Below are positions 41,789 to 50,826 of a stretch of 64,000 bases of DNA, piece after piece (positions within the stretch are counted from its first letter, which is position 1; every line of letters begins with the position of its first letter). The stretch is from Picochlorum sp. 'celeri'. Lineage: Eukaryota > Chlorophyta > Trebouxiophyceae. Under the pieces are notes generated by a model. That model ran no database searches and was not told the origin of the DNA. It saw only the letters and a list, made by a program, of their open reading frames with translations. Made by a program: the position numbers and the translations under genes. The DNA is taken from contig JAACMV010000011.1 in assembly GCA_010909725.1 (NCBI GenBank), positions 868,001-932,000 on the forward strand, in the 5' to 3' direction.

Positions 41789-43618
41789 TCAAGTCCAGCA
41801 TTCTACCTGATATGCCTTTCTGGCTTGCATTGATTTCAGATATCTCGCTGCTTCGTTTGGTTCCAATCCTCCTTGGGTCTCTATAATATCGATGAACGCC
41901 TTTTCTACTTGAGATGGCATGGTGCCAGCTCTACCTGCCACGTACACGCTCGCTCCCTGGCACAGGAGCTTCCAAATCCTGTCTGCATGAGTCCTGAGGA
42001 CGTGTTGTACATAGACTTTTGATGGTTCTTCTCGAGACGGAGCGACAATAACATCAGACATGACGGTGGTCGGTAAAGATTCCCACTCATCTTTGAAATA
42101 GTAATCTTTCGATCTGTCCCGGCAGCCGAACACGAGTAGGGAAGGACAGCATGGCAGGCCTCTCTCCTGGACATGGTGGTAGTGCCTCTCCTGAAGGAAA
42201 CTACGGAATGGTGCCACCCCCGTCCCGGGTCCAACGAGAATCATCGGTGTTTCAGGTGATGATGGGGGTTTGAAATCACTCTGCTGAATCTGAATGACTA
42301 CTTCATTCTGCTCTGTGAGGGATGAAATCATACGACTGCAGAGGCCGCGCCGGAGGTGCCGTCCAGGTGTCTTCCATTCGACTAATGCGACCAACAAATC
42401 AACAAAAGAAGGATGTTCTTTAGATGAAGATGCTGCGGAATAATATCTGGGTCGAAGCTTGGGTCCAAAAGACAGGATCCACTCCAATGTGATTGGAATG
42501 GTGGGAAAGTCTTGCAAGACTTCAACAAGGTTTCTTCCTTCCTGAACAATGTATTCGTGGAACGCCTCCCGCCCTTGTGCTGCAGAGAGATATGCCAACC
42601 TTTCTTTGATGCTCTTTTCTTCTGGATGGCAAAGTTGTCCCAAGGCTTGGAGAAATGTGCGCCGCGGCGCTGCTCCTCGGATGTCAACAAAGCCTTGTAC
42701 AATGTGTCCTGCCTTTGCAATGACAGGCTCTCGGGACACCGATAATGCTGATGATGATGACGGCGGCATCACCGCGACGATATCATCATATTGTAGATGA
42801 CACCGATCCAATACGTAGTCAATCGACGAACGACATTGTGTGGGCCACACCGCAATCGAGTCCCCAGGCTCAAACAGACCTGGTTGTGGCATTTCAAGTC
42901 GGACCAGCCTCACATCCTGAAAATGATCCGGAGACGTCATTCTCGTATTCTTCAACACCTTGGTGGAGATGTATGTATCATTCGACTCAGAGTGATCATC
43001 CTCCATCCCTCTCAATGCGTCACCAACCAGAATTGATGCATGGTAGTCTGATCTGGGTTCCTTCCCTTGCACACCAACTCCCTCCTCGGCCACCCCAACC
43101 GAAAACGCTGGTGTCAATTCACATGCTTGCATATCACCACGCGACACATCTAAAGAAGACCATAGGCGGTCCAACCACAAATCAAATGCAGCATCATACC
43201 CAAATGCATGCTGATCATCTCCCAGGCCCAATGGAACCATGGGTGTTGCACCCAAGGTCTGCAACCTTTTATGCACTAATTTCGCACTATAATTATACTT
43301 GGGATATCCACTATCTCCAAGACCAAACACAGCACAGGACACACCACGCAATGAGTCTGGACCAAGGGATTTCTTCCTCAGAAACTTCCAAAAGGAAGAA
43401 AAATTTCGTGGAAACTCGCCTTGCCCAGTCGTGCTCACAATAGCAATTAAAATATCCTCTGATGGCAATTTATCAATTAGTTTCATGTATGAATTCGCTG
43501 GAAGAACTCTTGTGTGGAATCCAAGCGAGTTTGCCTCCCGCCCAAGCCGTTCAGCTGCATCCTGGGCATTTCCTGTTTCACTCCCGTAGAGCACAACAAT
43601 CGACCTCATACCCTTCAT
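41789..43618 (-). CDS. TAH18: NADPH-dependent diflavin reductase (NDOR1/TAH18/ATR3)
   Basis: Single exon, 609 residues. N-terminal flavodoxin domain: LYGSETGNAQDAAERLGREA (FMN phosphate), STTGQGEFP and FGLGDSGYPKYNYSAK. A linking and FAD domain follows with PRYYSAASS. The C-terminal ferredoxin-reductase domain contains LVGPGTGVAPFRSFLQER (NADPH) and VFGCRDRSKDYYFKDEW. There is no membrane anchor, which separates it from cytochrome P450 reductases and fits NDOR1/TAH18/ATR3. With anamorsin/DRE2 this protein donates electrons to the cytosolic iron-sulfur assembly pathway. DRE2 is not in this window. Divergent, 150 bp, from the TPR gene region. Confidence 0.93.
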   Translation of the reverse strand: MKGMRSIVVLYGSETGNAQDAAERLGREANSLGFHTRVLPANSYMKLIDKLPSEDILIAIVSTTGQGEFPRNFSSFWKFLRKKSLGPDSLRGVSCAVFGLGDSGYPKYNYSAKLVHKRLQTLGATPMVPLGLGDDQHAFGYDAAFDLWLDRLWSSLDVSRGDMQACELTPAFSVGVAEEGVGVQGKEPRSDYHASILVGDALRGMEDDHSESNDTYISTKVLKNTRMTSPDHFQDVRLVRLEMPQPGLFEPGDSIAVWPTQCRSSIDYVLDRCHLQYDDIVAVMPPSSSSALSVSREPVIAKAGHIVQGFVDIRGAAPRRTFLQALGQLCHPEEKSIKERLAYLSAAQGREAFHEYIVQEGRNLVEVLQDFPTIPITLEWILSFGPKLRPRYYSAASSSKEHPSFVDLLVALVEWKTPGRHLRRGLCSRMISSLTEQNEVVIQIQQSDFKPPSSPETPMILVGPGTGVAPFRSFLQERHYHHVQERGLPCCPSLLVFGCRDRSKDYYFKDEWESLPTTVMSDVIVAPSREEPSKVYVQHVLRTHADRIWKLLCQGASVYVAGRAGTMPSQVEKAFIDIIETQGGLEPNEAARYLKSMQARKAYQVECWT

Positions 43619-43767
43619 ATACTATTAATATACCAAATAATAATCATGTGTGGTATTACTATGGGATGGAAAATGATATGGGTCAGGAAAAATGTTTTGA
43701 AAAAAATTTGAACAACCTGAAAAATACATATGGACACAACATGTGGCACGTGGCTGGCTTTAGCCAC

Positions 43768-45204
43768 TCATGCTTTCGTATGGAGCATGCTATGGAGAGG
43801 CAGCAGGTCTTCATCTCTCATCACATCTTCTACTGTGGTTGTGGCGGCCTGGAGTAAAACTTGGATCACGTGCAAAGCCTCTTGGATGCGACCTACTCCA
43901 ACAAGGCAACATGCAATGTTGTAAAATAGATTGCTCTTCTCTCGTATAGTACCAGATATGCTGCCGGATTCTAGCGCTTTCTGATACATGGATACAGCCA
44001 TATCTAATACGGAGTGCCATTCTGCATTGGTCGCCATTTTAAGAATTTTTGCTTGGAGTGCCAAGGCTTCTGCATTCCCTATCAAGGCATCAACACAACT
44101 CTTTTGTATCCTGAGTGCCATGTCATATCCATCACCCATGGCTTTGCGCGTCAGCTCGAGGGCTTTTTCGAAATCTTTTGATTTGATACAGTTTTCCGCC
44201 ATGGCGACGTAGACATCGCCTAGAGCAAGATGGGGAGCTGTTGAGCCCCTGTCAAATGACACAGCATGACACAACCTCTTTTCTGCCTCTTCCAATGCAA
44301 TCTGAGCATCCGAAACGCGTCCTACCTTTTCACTCATCCATTCAGCATATTGTAATATACCACTGCCCCAGTCAGTCAACAACGCCGAAAGATTGTCACC
44401 ATTCCTTGAAGAACACAACTCGCATGCTCTCCCATATGCTTCCATCCCCTTCTCATAGAGACTCTGGGCCTCACCTGAACCACAACTCGCTTCACACTCT
44501 GCATGCGACACAAGCATATCAGCTATATTACTCCATGTCCCACTATCCTCTTCTTTCTGCAATGCAACCTCATAAAACATACGAGACTCTACAAACAATG
44601 GCCGAGCCTGGTCTGAATCCATCACTGCATCCCCCCATTCAGCCAATGTATTTGCACAATTATTCAAACAATCCACTCGCATCGACGCAATATCATTAGT
44701 AGAAGTAGATTTATAATGCTCTACAGCCGCGTGAAATAAAGAGCACGCCTGCTGCACCGCTGCCCTTTCGTTCTGAATGGCAGCCTCATTGATCACATCC
44801 TCCACACATGTCCCACACACGACGCTTCATTCGCACGGAGTACTTCCTGCGCCATACTCTGTTCGACCTCGGCCAACAAACATGTACAGTCAAGCATCTT
44901 CTCCGGCATCCCATCGTCCGTCTGGAGTGCCTCCAGGTATTTCAACCTGCTCTTTTCAAACAGCTCCAAAGAATGCTTGCCTTTGCTCCTTTCTGCCCTC
45001 TGCTGCAATGTCTCTGCCTCTGCATACGTTTATAAAAAAATAATGGATACTATATGTAAATTCATCTGTATACAATGCAAACGTACCATCGTATGCAGTA
45101 TCGAACTTGGATTTTTGGATGCATGTCTTGCTTCTAGTTCCCTGTCGTCGCTGTTGCGGTTTTGACCTCCGATCAGAGTTTCTATTACTATGATGATGAT
45201 TCAT
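43768..45204 (-). CDS. TPR-like helical repeat protein
   Basis: Three exons: 45204-45087, 45019-44844 and 44772-43768, with introns of 67 nt (GTACGT to ATGCAG) and 71 nt (GTACTC to ATTCAG). 432 residues. The second intron also explains an apparent frame shift at 44773-44843. Exon 1 encodes a basic, His/Arg/Gln-rich leader (MNHHHSNRNSDRRSKPQQRR). The rest is a run of helical pairs with TPR-type spacing: CLNNCANTLAEWGDAVMDSD, LTDWGSGILQYAEW, LALGDVYVAMAENCIKSKDF, NIACCLVGVGRIQEALHVI. I do not recognise a named subfamily; similar solenoid proteins occur in plants. A protein-binding role is the only safe inference. Confidence 0.78.
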
Positions 45205-45346
45205 GGTTGAGTTTTTAATGGTTTCGAATAATAATGAATATCACTGATGCACTCGGTTCTCAAAAAAGATCTTGGTGGTGACCCTGCATCATCTACCAAT
45301 GTCATTGCAGAATACATACACATTGTTGTTTACATGTGAAACGATA

Positions 45347-46687
45347 TCATTCATGGTTAACGTCATTATGGGTACCAATATCCCATCCCCTTGTTCGTAC
45401 AAGACGAATCTGTGCCATCATAAAGACTGTTCTGGTCAGTCGAGCATAATCTGTTCCTAGAGAGAGCTTGGCCAGGTCCCATGCTGTTGAGATCCACATC
45501 AGTGGACCTACACATACAAATAGCTGTCGAAGGGCAGTGTATTTGGCAACAGCCCCCATGAGTCGTTGCTTTGCAGTCTCAACAGCAACACGCGTGGCAA
45601 ATCCTCTGCTTCCAGTCTGTAGTGCGTGTGCGACAACTGCTCTGTGATGGATGGCACGTTGCACAACCACCCGAGCGACTCGGCCTAGGACATCCAATTG
45701 CACTCGCGTTACAGCAAGTGTGGTTGCTACTTTTGCGACTGCAGGGACCACATCTTTATACCCAAACGAGATGGGGGACAGGAGGGTTGCCTTGACTGCT
45801 GTTTTCAGTTGACGCAGCGTTGTTGCAGCCTTCATCTTCTTCTTCGACACTGTTCGCCCACCATCATTAGCATCAACATGACCATCATGGTTTGTATGTT
45901 GTGCATCCACGCAATCAAGCGCTATAGATGCTGCAGTACTCGTATCATGATTGTAGCCTACATACTCTGCATGCTGACTCAGTACATGGAGGAAGATTTC
46001 AGACTCGAGATCTGCCGTCGCCAACATACTCGAACATGGGACACCCAATCTCTTCTTCATATCCAATAAAATATCACGGTACGTCGGCCAGGCCTCGGTC
46101 TCTTTTGAAGACGATCTGGTCAATACAGAGACCACATCCGCTGCCAAAAACCTGAACCGAGATTCTATATACATCTCCATCTCAACCCTCGTGGACACCG
46201 CATCACTATATCGCCTCTCATGCATCATATACACTGTTTTCCCTATAGGACTGAAAACACTCGCCTCATGCAAACAATCACACAATTCTTCCAATTCATC
46301 ATCACTTGCTAGTTCCAATACATACTGTAAATCAGGATCCCGTGCCGTTTCTATATTCTTCATCGCATGCACTTCTTCATTGCCTACTGAAGCAGCAGCA
46401 GTACTAGTATCATGCGTAGGATCTGCTGCGGTCCTCTCCTTGGTATGCCTTGGAGCACGGTGAACAGGGTCCTGCCGAGTATACTTTAAATTCCTATTAT
46501 TCACCAGAATAGTATGAACCGCATCCCCCACCCGTTTCTGAAAACCACTCTCCTTCTTTTTACGTGGTCTCTTTTGGGTATCATGCGTCCCATGAGCAGC
46601 AACAACAATCTTGGGTGAAGACAAGCACAACCCTCCCCCCGCAACCCCACCTGCGTCCAGCACCCTACATCTATGCATCCTTCGCAT
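45347..46687 (-). CDS. YaaW/UPF0174-like protein
   Basis: Single exon, 446 residues from the ATG at 46687. The central segment LQYVLELASDDELEELCDCL and, further on, WPTYRDILLDMKKRLGVPCS resemble the bacterial YaaW family (DLDFLQHCSEEQL and YRAILLDVSKRL). The C-terminal third is moderately hydrophobic, from the KDVVPAVAKVATTLAVTRVQ helices to the final RTVFMMAQIRLVR, again like YaaW. The first 110 residues are basic and low-complexity, possibly an organelle leader. Function of YaaW-type proteins is unknown; plants have plastid relatives. The assignment rests on eye alignment of short blocks. Confidence 0.6.
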   Translation of the reverse strand: MRRMHRCRVLDAGGVAGGGLCLSSPKIVVAAHGTHDTQKRPRKKKESGFQKRVGDAVHTILVNNRNLKYTRQDPVHRAPRHTKERTAADPTHDTSTAAASVGNEEVHAMKNIETARDPDLQYVLELASDDELEELCDCLHEASVFSPIGKTVYMMHERRYSDAVSTRVEMEMYIESRFRFLAADVVSVLTRSSSKETEAWPTYRDILLDMKKRLGVPCSSMLATADLESEIFLHVLSQHAEYVGYNHDTSTAASIALDCVDAQHTNHDGHVDANDGGRTVSKKKMKAATTLRQLKTAVKATLLSPISFGYKDVVPAVAKVATTLAVTRVQLDVLGRVARVVVQRAIHHRAVVAHALQTGSRGFATRVAVETAKQRLMGAVAKYTALRQLFVCVGPLMWISTAWDLAKLSLGTDYARLTRTVFMMAQIRLVRTRGWDIGTHNDVNHE

Positions 46688-47127
46688 CAATTATATAGTA
46701 CTAAATAGTACTATTTTCGAATTCAGCACTCCCAGGAGTGATCATATGACGCAGATCATCTGACGCATTTTGAACCAACAACCCAGAATTATTTTTATTC
46801 GATGAACCACAACTATTAGGTATATATTCGTCGTTGTAGAGCAAGAAAGAGAAAAAGGAAATAATAATTGGATACATCGGCGTTGGAGCTCTGTCCAAAT
46901 GTCTACGATGAGATGTATCTCATCCGTAGTCGGATGATGATGCCACACCATGATGTGGCGCTTTCAAGCAAGCGCAATTTTTTGGTATATACATGGCGCT
47001 AGGAAGACGTCCTACGGGTATCTTTCTATATATATACCTGCCTCTTCAGGTAGAGAGAGAGATGTGTCGAATCAAAAGAAGAAGAAGAAAGAAATATTAC
47101 AATGATATCCAGATGCCATCATGGCAA
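46688..47127. other. Intergenic region, YaaW-like / mtACP
   Basis: About 440 bp, AT-rich with a TATAGTACTAAATAGTACTA patch close to the YaaW-like start and several TATATA runs near 47020-47035. A TTACA at 47097 is the probable polyadenylation signal of the ACP gene on the minus strand. No gene is supported. Confidence 0.4.
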
Positions 47128-47657
47128 TTACTTTGCCATGGGGTTTGAACTGATGTATGCAATCGCCTCATCACACGATGTAATCTTATCTGCCTCAGTA
47201 TCTGGAATCTCGATAGCAAACTCCTCCTCAATAGCCATCACCAATTCAACTGTATCCAAACTATCCAGACCCAAGTCTTTCTGGAACACTGCTGTTGGAG
47301 AAATCTGCATTCCATGATGATGATAATAATACATGGTGTAGTCCAATCCAATCAATGCTTTCTACCCCTCCAATCAGTTGTGAGACAATGCATAGGATAT
47401 GCGAATGAATGATCAAGAAAACGTACCTTTGATTGATCAACCTTGTCGAAATTCTTCACCACACTGAGAACTCTGTCAGTCACCTCATTCTTGTCCAGAT
47501 ACGAGGTTGCCGCAAAGGATCGGATGGATCCCAAAGAAAACACAGTGGATAATGATGAAGGTGTTTCTGCAAGAGATGATGATAGGGTGTGGCTTCCAGC
47601 CCTTGTTTGGATGAATGCTGTGGCGATGGATCTTCGAATGAGAGCCTGCAAGGACAT
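47128..47657 (-). CDS. ACP: Mitochondrial acyl carrier protein
   Basis: Two exons: 47657-47427 and 47304-47128, with a 122-nt intron (GTACGT to ATGCAG, phase 0). 135 residues. Exon 1 encodes a mitochondrial presequence ([14 protein letters not shown]) and the start of the ACP fold ([18 protein letters not shown]). Exon 2 carries [20 protein letters not shown] with Ser92 as the 4'-phosphopantetheine site, then [15 protein letters not shown]. The wording, especially VVKNFDKVD and DTEADKI, is that of the mitochondrial rather than plastid type. It serves mitochondrial fatty acid and lipoate synthesis and is a complex I and iron-sulfur assembly subunit. Confidence 0.95.
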
Positions 47658-47998
47658 GATGATCTGTTTACTGATCTATTATTTTCAGTGTATTGTATTA
47701 AATATGATTGTGTTTTCGGGTGGGATGGGGATGGAGGTTTTGTCTCACATCCATTGAATGTGCGGGTCTTTGCTGGAGAAGGGGTATGTCCGTAAATAGA
47801 TATATAGAAAAGATGACGAGGACGTTGTCCCAGGCATGTCGGTGGCTCGAAAAACCCACAAGGACAGACTGGGTTTTATGCGAATGAAAGAAATATATCC
47901 GTGTCGGATATACACTATGGGCTACTACTACTATAATGAAGAAGATTTAAATCAAGAAGAGTACCATATTTTGTTCATATTTGCAAAGACGTTGGACA

Positions 47999-48490
47999 AT
48001 GATGACACTGACAAGTAACCAGCTGGTGGTTCTGGTGGTGATGTTTCTCTGTATTGGTGTGGCGCATGCATCGTCTCGGGGCGTTGCTCGAGAGTTATTA
48101 GAGGATACACATGCGAAGAATAAGACGCTGCCAAGTGTGTCGTATGTCAGTATCAAGTTTGACAGCAGTTCTCCTGTGGAAAATCAAGCGGCGGCAGCTC
48201 AGAGTCAAAGCGGAGGGATTGGGTCATGGCTTGACAGGAAGAAGAATAAATTTACTGGTGGCGGTTCTTCAGGATCTCAGCGTGATGAATCACCATTCGT
48301 TGAAGGTACAGCATCAGTCGATCAGAGCAGGGACGTGGTGTCGCCAGTGAGTGGTGTGGGTGCCAGCACCGGTGTGTCAGCTACTGGCGGGAGCGGGCAG
48401 ATGGATGAGGACGTGGCATTGTGGCAGAGACAGCAGCTGTTGGAACAGCTCCTTGAGCAAACAGAGCAAGAGCTTGCAATGAGGGATTGA
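47999..48490 (+). CDS. Secreted protein, RELL family copy A
   Basis: Single exon, 163 residues from the first of two adjacent ATGs at 47999. A signal peptide (LVVLVVMFLCIGVAHA) is followed by a short conserved block: ARELLEDTHAKNKTLPSVSY, VSIKFDSSSPVEN. A disordered Gly/Ser-rich middle has ESPFVEGTAS, and the protein ends with a helix LLEQLLEQTEQELAMRD. All three blocks recur in the same order in the gene at 49105-49869, so the two are tandem paralogs. No known domain is recognised. There is no C-terminal hydrophobic tail, so this copy is probably fully secreted. TGTAA at 48537. Confidence 0.72.
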   Translation: MMTLTSNQLVVLVVMFLCIGVAHASSRGVARELLEDTHAKNKTLPSVSYVSIKFDSSSPVENQAAAAQSQSGGIGSWLDRKKNKFTGGGSSGSQRDESPFVEGTASVDQSRDVVSPVSGVGASTGVSATGGSGQMDEDVALWQRQQLLEQLLEQTEQELAMRD

Positions 48491-49104
48491 TGAATCGTGC
48501 TTGATGTGATATTTCATTCCATTCATGGCTATTTGATGTAATGTGACCAATACATGTTAACGCTCTAATAATACTACCACCACAACCACCAACAGACATC
48601 CCAGGCGACACAGGTTAACGTGGGTTGAACGATGGCATTGTTTGTGTGATGCATTTGTCGAATGTTCGGTGTGACAAGGTGAGGTGATCATGAAGGGTCG
48701 CCTTGGGGGTTGATGGGATGCATGGCTGCTCAAAGAGGTTTGTCGTACCGACGTGGGTTTTGAATGCTGCTGCAGCATCTTTCATCATCTTAACCATGAG
48801 CATGTATGTATGTTTCATGCATGTCGCTCGAGTATATATAAAATATTCTAAATAAAAATATATATTCTGCAAAAAACTGTTGTCCATACGCCATTGCAGG
48901 GCGATTACACGGTTTGTTATCTTGTTCATATTGTACTATTCGTCGGAGCAGCTGCCTCACGCAGTCCCAGTCAGATACTCCTGTGTTTCGTCTCGGAGAA
49001 TCGAACGATCGAGATATCACTCAGCACGCACGGATTTGTTTCTGTCATCGTCATACAACAAGAAGACTGACCTTGAGGTGACGAGCGTATCAATAAAAAG
49101 ACAA
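48491..49104. other. Intergenic region between tandem paralogs
   Basis: About 610 bp. It contains the 3' end of copy A (TGTAA at 48537) and a TATA-like run TATATATAAAATA at 48833-48845, which may be the copy B core promoter. A long open frame without ATG runs into copy B from about 48880, so an upstream exon or long leader is possible. Confidence 0.45.
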
Positions 49105-49869
49105 ATGAAGCATTCTTTTGTCCATACTCATGGGAGGGGAGGTGGACATCTTGTGACGTTGGTGTTCCTCCTCCTGCTATTGGTGGTGCGGAGCAGAGCC
49201 ACGGAAGATGAGTTTGAAAGCTTTGGAATTTCCAGAGAGTTGCTTCAATCGAGTCCTACGTTTGCGTATACAAATATTCGATATGAATCGAGCACGCCCA
49301 TAGAGCATTATGATAAATTCGGTGGGGGAACGGATCCATTCGTTCCAGGAGCACCGCCCCCATCGAATGAGGGCGGTGGTGTCCCAATCCTTGATAGAGC
49401 GAGTACGAGTCCAGAGAATCCATTTGTAAATGAAGCAGCGTCGTCTGCATCGACAGATTTGACAGAGTTTTCAAAGGAGGATTTGGAGAAGAGGAAGGAC
49501 ATGCTGCTGGCATTGCTCGAGCAGACAAACAGTGATTTGGCTGATATACCTCCGTCCCCAGCTCCTCCGTCAGAAGAAGAAGAGGATGTTCCTCTGATAT
49601 CTACATTCCAAACCAGGTCTGTAGGGGCTCCAGCAGTAGAGTATGTGCCCCAGAAATCGGTTCCAGATAGAGAAAGTCTTTTGAAAGCATTAGAGAAACG
49701 GGTCATGGGCAACACGGAGAATGAGAGTCCACAGGTGGCGACTCTGGACACAGAGCCTCACGTGACTGATCTGGGCAAGGCACCTCCAGCATCGTCTGGA
49801 GTGATGGCCTGGAATAAAAACGCTATTTTGATAGCAGCAGCTTTCATCAGTGTGCTCTTCACCATGTAG
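49105..49869 (+). CDS. Secreted/GPI-type protein, RELL family copy B
   Basis: Single exon, 254 residues from the ATG at 49105. Signal peptide LVTLVFLLLLLVVRSRA, then ISRELLQSSPTFAYTNIRYE, SSTPIEH, a Pro/Gly-rich linker, SPENPFVNEAASSAS and a helix LLALLEQTNSDLADI. These blocks parallel copy A (ARELL, YVSIKFDSSSPVEN, ESPFVEGTAS, LLEQLLEQTEQELA). Copy B adds about 90 residues with a second helix (SLLKALEKRVMGN) and ends in NKNAILIAAAFISVLFTM, a hydrophobic tail of the kind removed in GPI anchoring or serving as a membrane anchor. No known domain. TGTAA at 49939. Confidence 0.75.
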   Translation: MKHSFVHTHGRGGGHLVTLVFLLLLLVVRSRATEDEFESFGISRELLQSSPTFAYTNIRYESSTPIEHYDKFGGGTDPFVPGAPPPSNEGGGVPILDRASTSPENPFVNEAASSASTDLTEFSKEDLEKRKDMLLALLEQTNSDLADIPPSPAPPSEEEEDVPLISTFQTRSVGAPAVEYVPQKSVPDRESLLKALEKRVMGNTENESPQVATLDTEPHVTDLGKAPPASSGVMAWNKNAILIAAAFISVLFTM

Positions 49870-50040
49870 AGAGAAGCATTCTTTTTTTTCTCAGTCGTCG
49901 TACTACTGATTGTACTTGATTCTATTTCATTGACGTGATGTAAATGCCCCACCACACAGAAATACCAACAGAACATACATTCTTTCAATCGGTTTATACA
50001 TGTACGTGATACTATTAATAAATAATCGCTACTCCATCCA

Positions 50041-50774
50041 TCATCGAGATGATGTCTTTCCTGCATCATCTGATGATGCAGGAGGGGACATGAGGAGTGC
50101 CCGCTTTGAATATCGAAAGCGCGTCGGGGCATCCGGAGACCCGTGCCCAAAGTCTTTCATGAATTCTTTCAATGCTGTTGGCAGCTCTCCTGGACCAGTA
50201 AACGTCTCTTCGGATGCTACATCAACAGTGGTATCCGAGGTTCCCAGAGTTGCAGGTCGAGGCTTTCTCCTCTGGCCAAGAATCTCGGGCCGAGGGATGA
50301 TTGACCCAGATGCCAGATTCCCTCGAGTCACTCGAACCTTTGTTCCATCCTCAAGATACCTCCATGTGACCTTGACGGGAGATTTCGTCACAGGATCGAT
50401 CAGGCTTACGTTGGCATAGGCCACAGGGCTCTCCACACTGACCATACCACCAGGATTCTCTTGCGTCTTTTTGACGGCGCGTTTATTCTGCATATTTACA
50501 TGTCAGTATGAGCTGTCTATAGGCCTCAACATGAGAATATATATCGCATTGGTTCCATGAGTGTCTTAAGAAACAAGTGTGATTAATTAATACAACGTAC
50601 CAAGTTGAGACCTTCAATGAGTACTCTGGGAAACTTCTCATCTCTAATGACCTTGGTCACAGTACCTATTTGACCAGCATCTTTACCTGATCGAATCATC
50701 ACTTGATCGCCGCGAAGGATTTTCCATTTTTGTTTGTCAAACATGGGCTTGATAGCCCGACGCCATCCTGCCAT
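50041..50774 (-). CDS. Mitochondrial ribosomal protein uL24m
   Basis: Two exons: 50774-50601 and 50487-50041, with a 113-nt intron (GTACGT to ATGCAG, phase 0). 206 residues. Exon 1 has a KOW motif (WKILRGDQVMIRSGKDAGQI, then GTVTKVIRDEKFPRVLIEGL). Exon 2 has ANVSLIDPVTKSPVKVTWRY, LEDGTKVRVTRGNLASG and IIPRPE, the extension seen in mitochondrial uL24 proteins. It is an assembly-initiator protein of the large mitoribosomal subunit. A separate cleavable presequence is not obvious; the basic N-terminus may serve for import. A plastid location is less likely given the extension. Confidence 0.88.
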
Positions 50775-50826
50775 GTGGCTATCTATTTCTATTATTCAAT
50801 GCAATATTTTTACAATTGAATTTGAC

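Noticed and set aside
44773..44843. Apparent frameshift in the TPR gene
   Set aside because: A 71-nt intron (GTACTC to ATTCAG) joins the two frames in phase 0 and matches the size of other introns here, so a broken gene is not needed.
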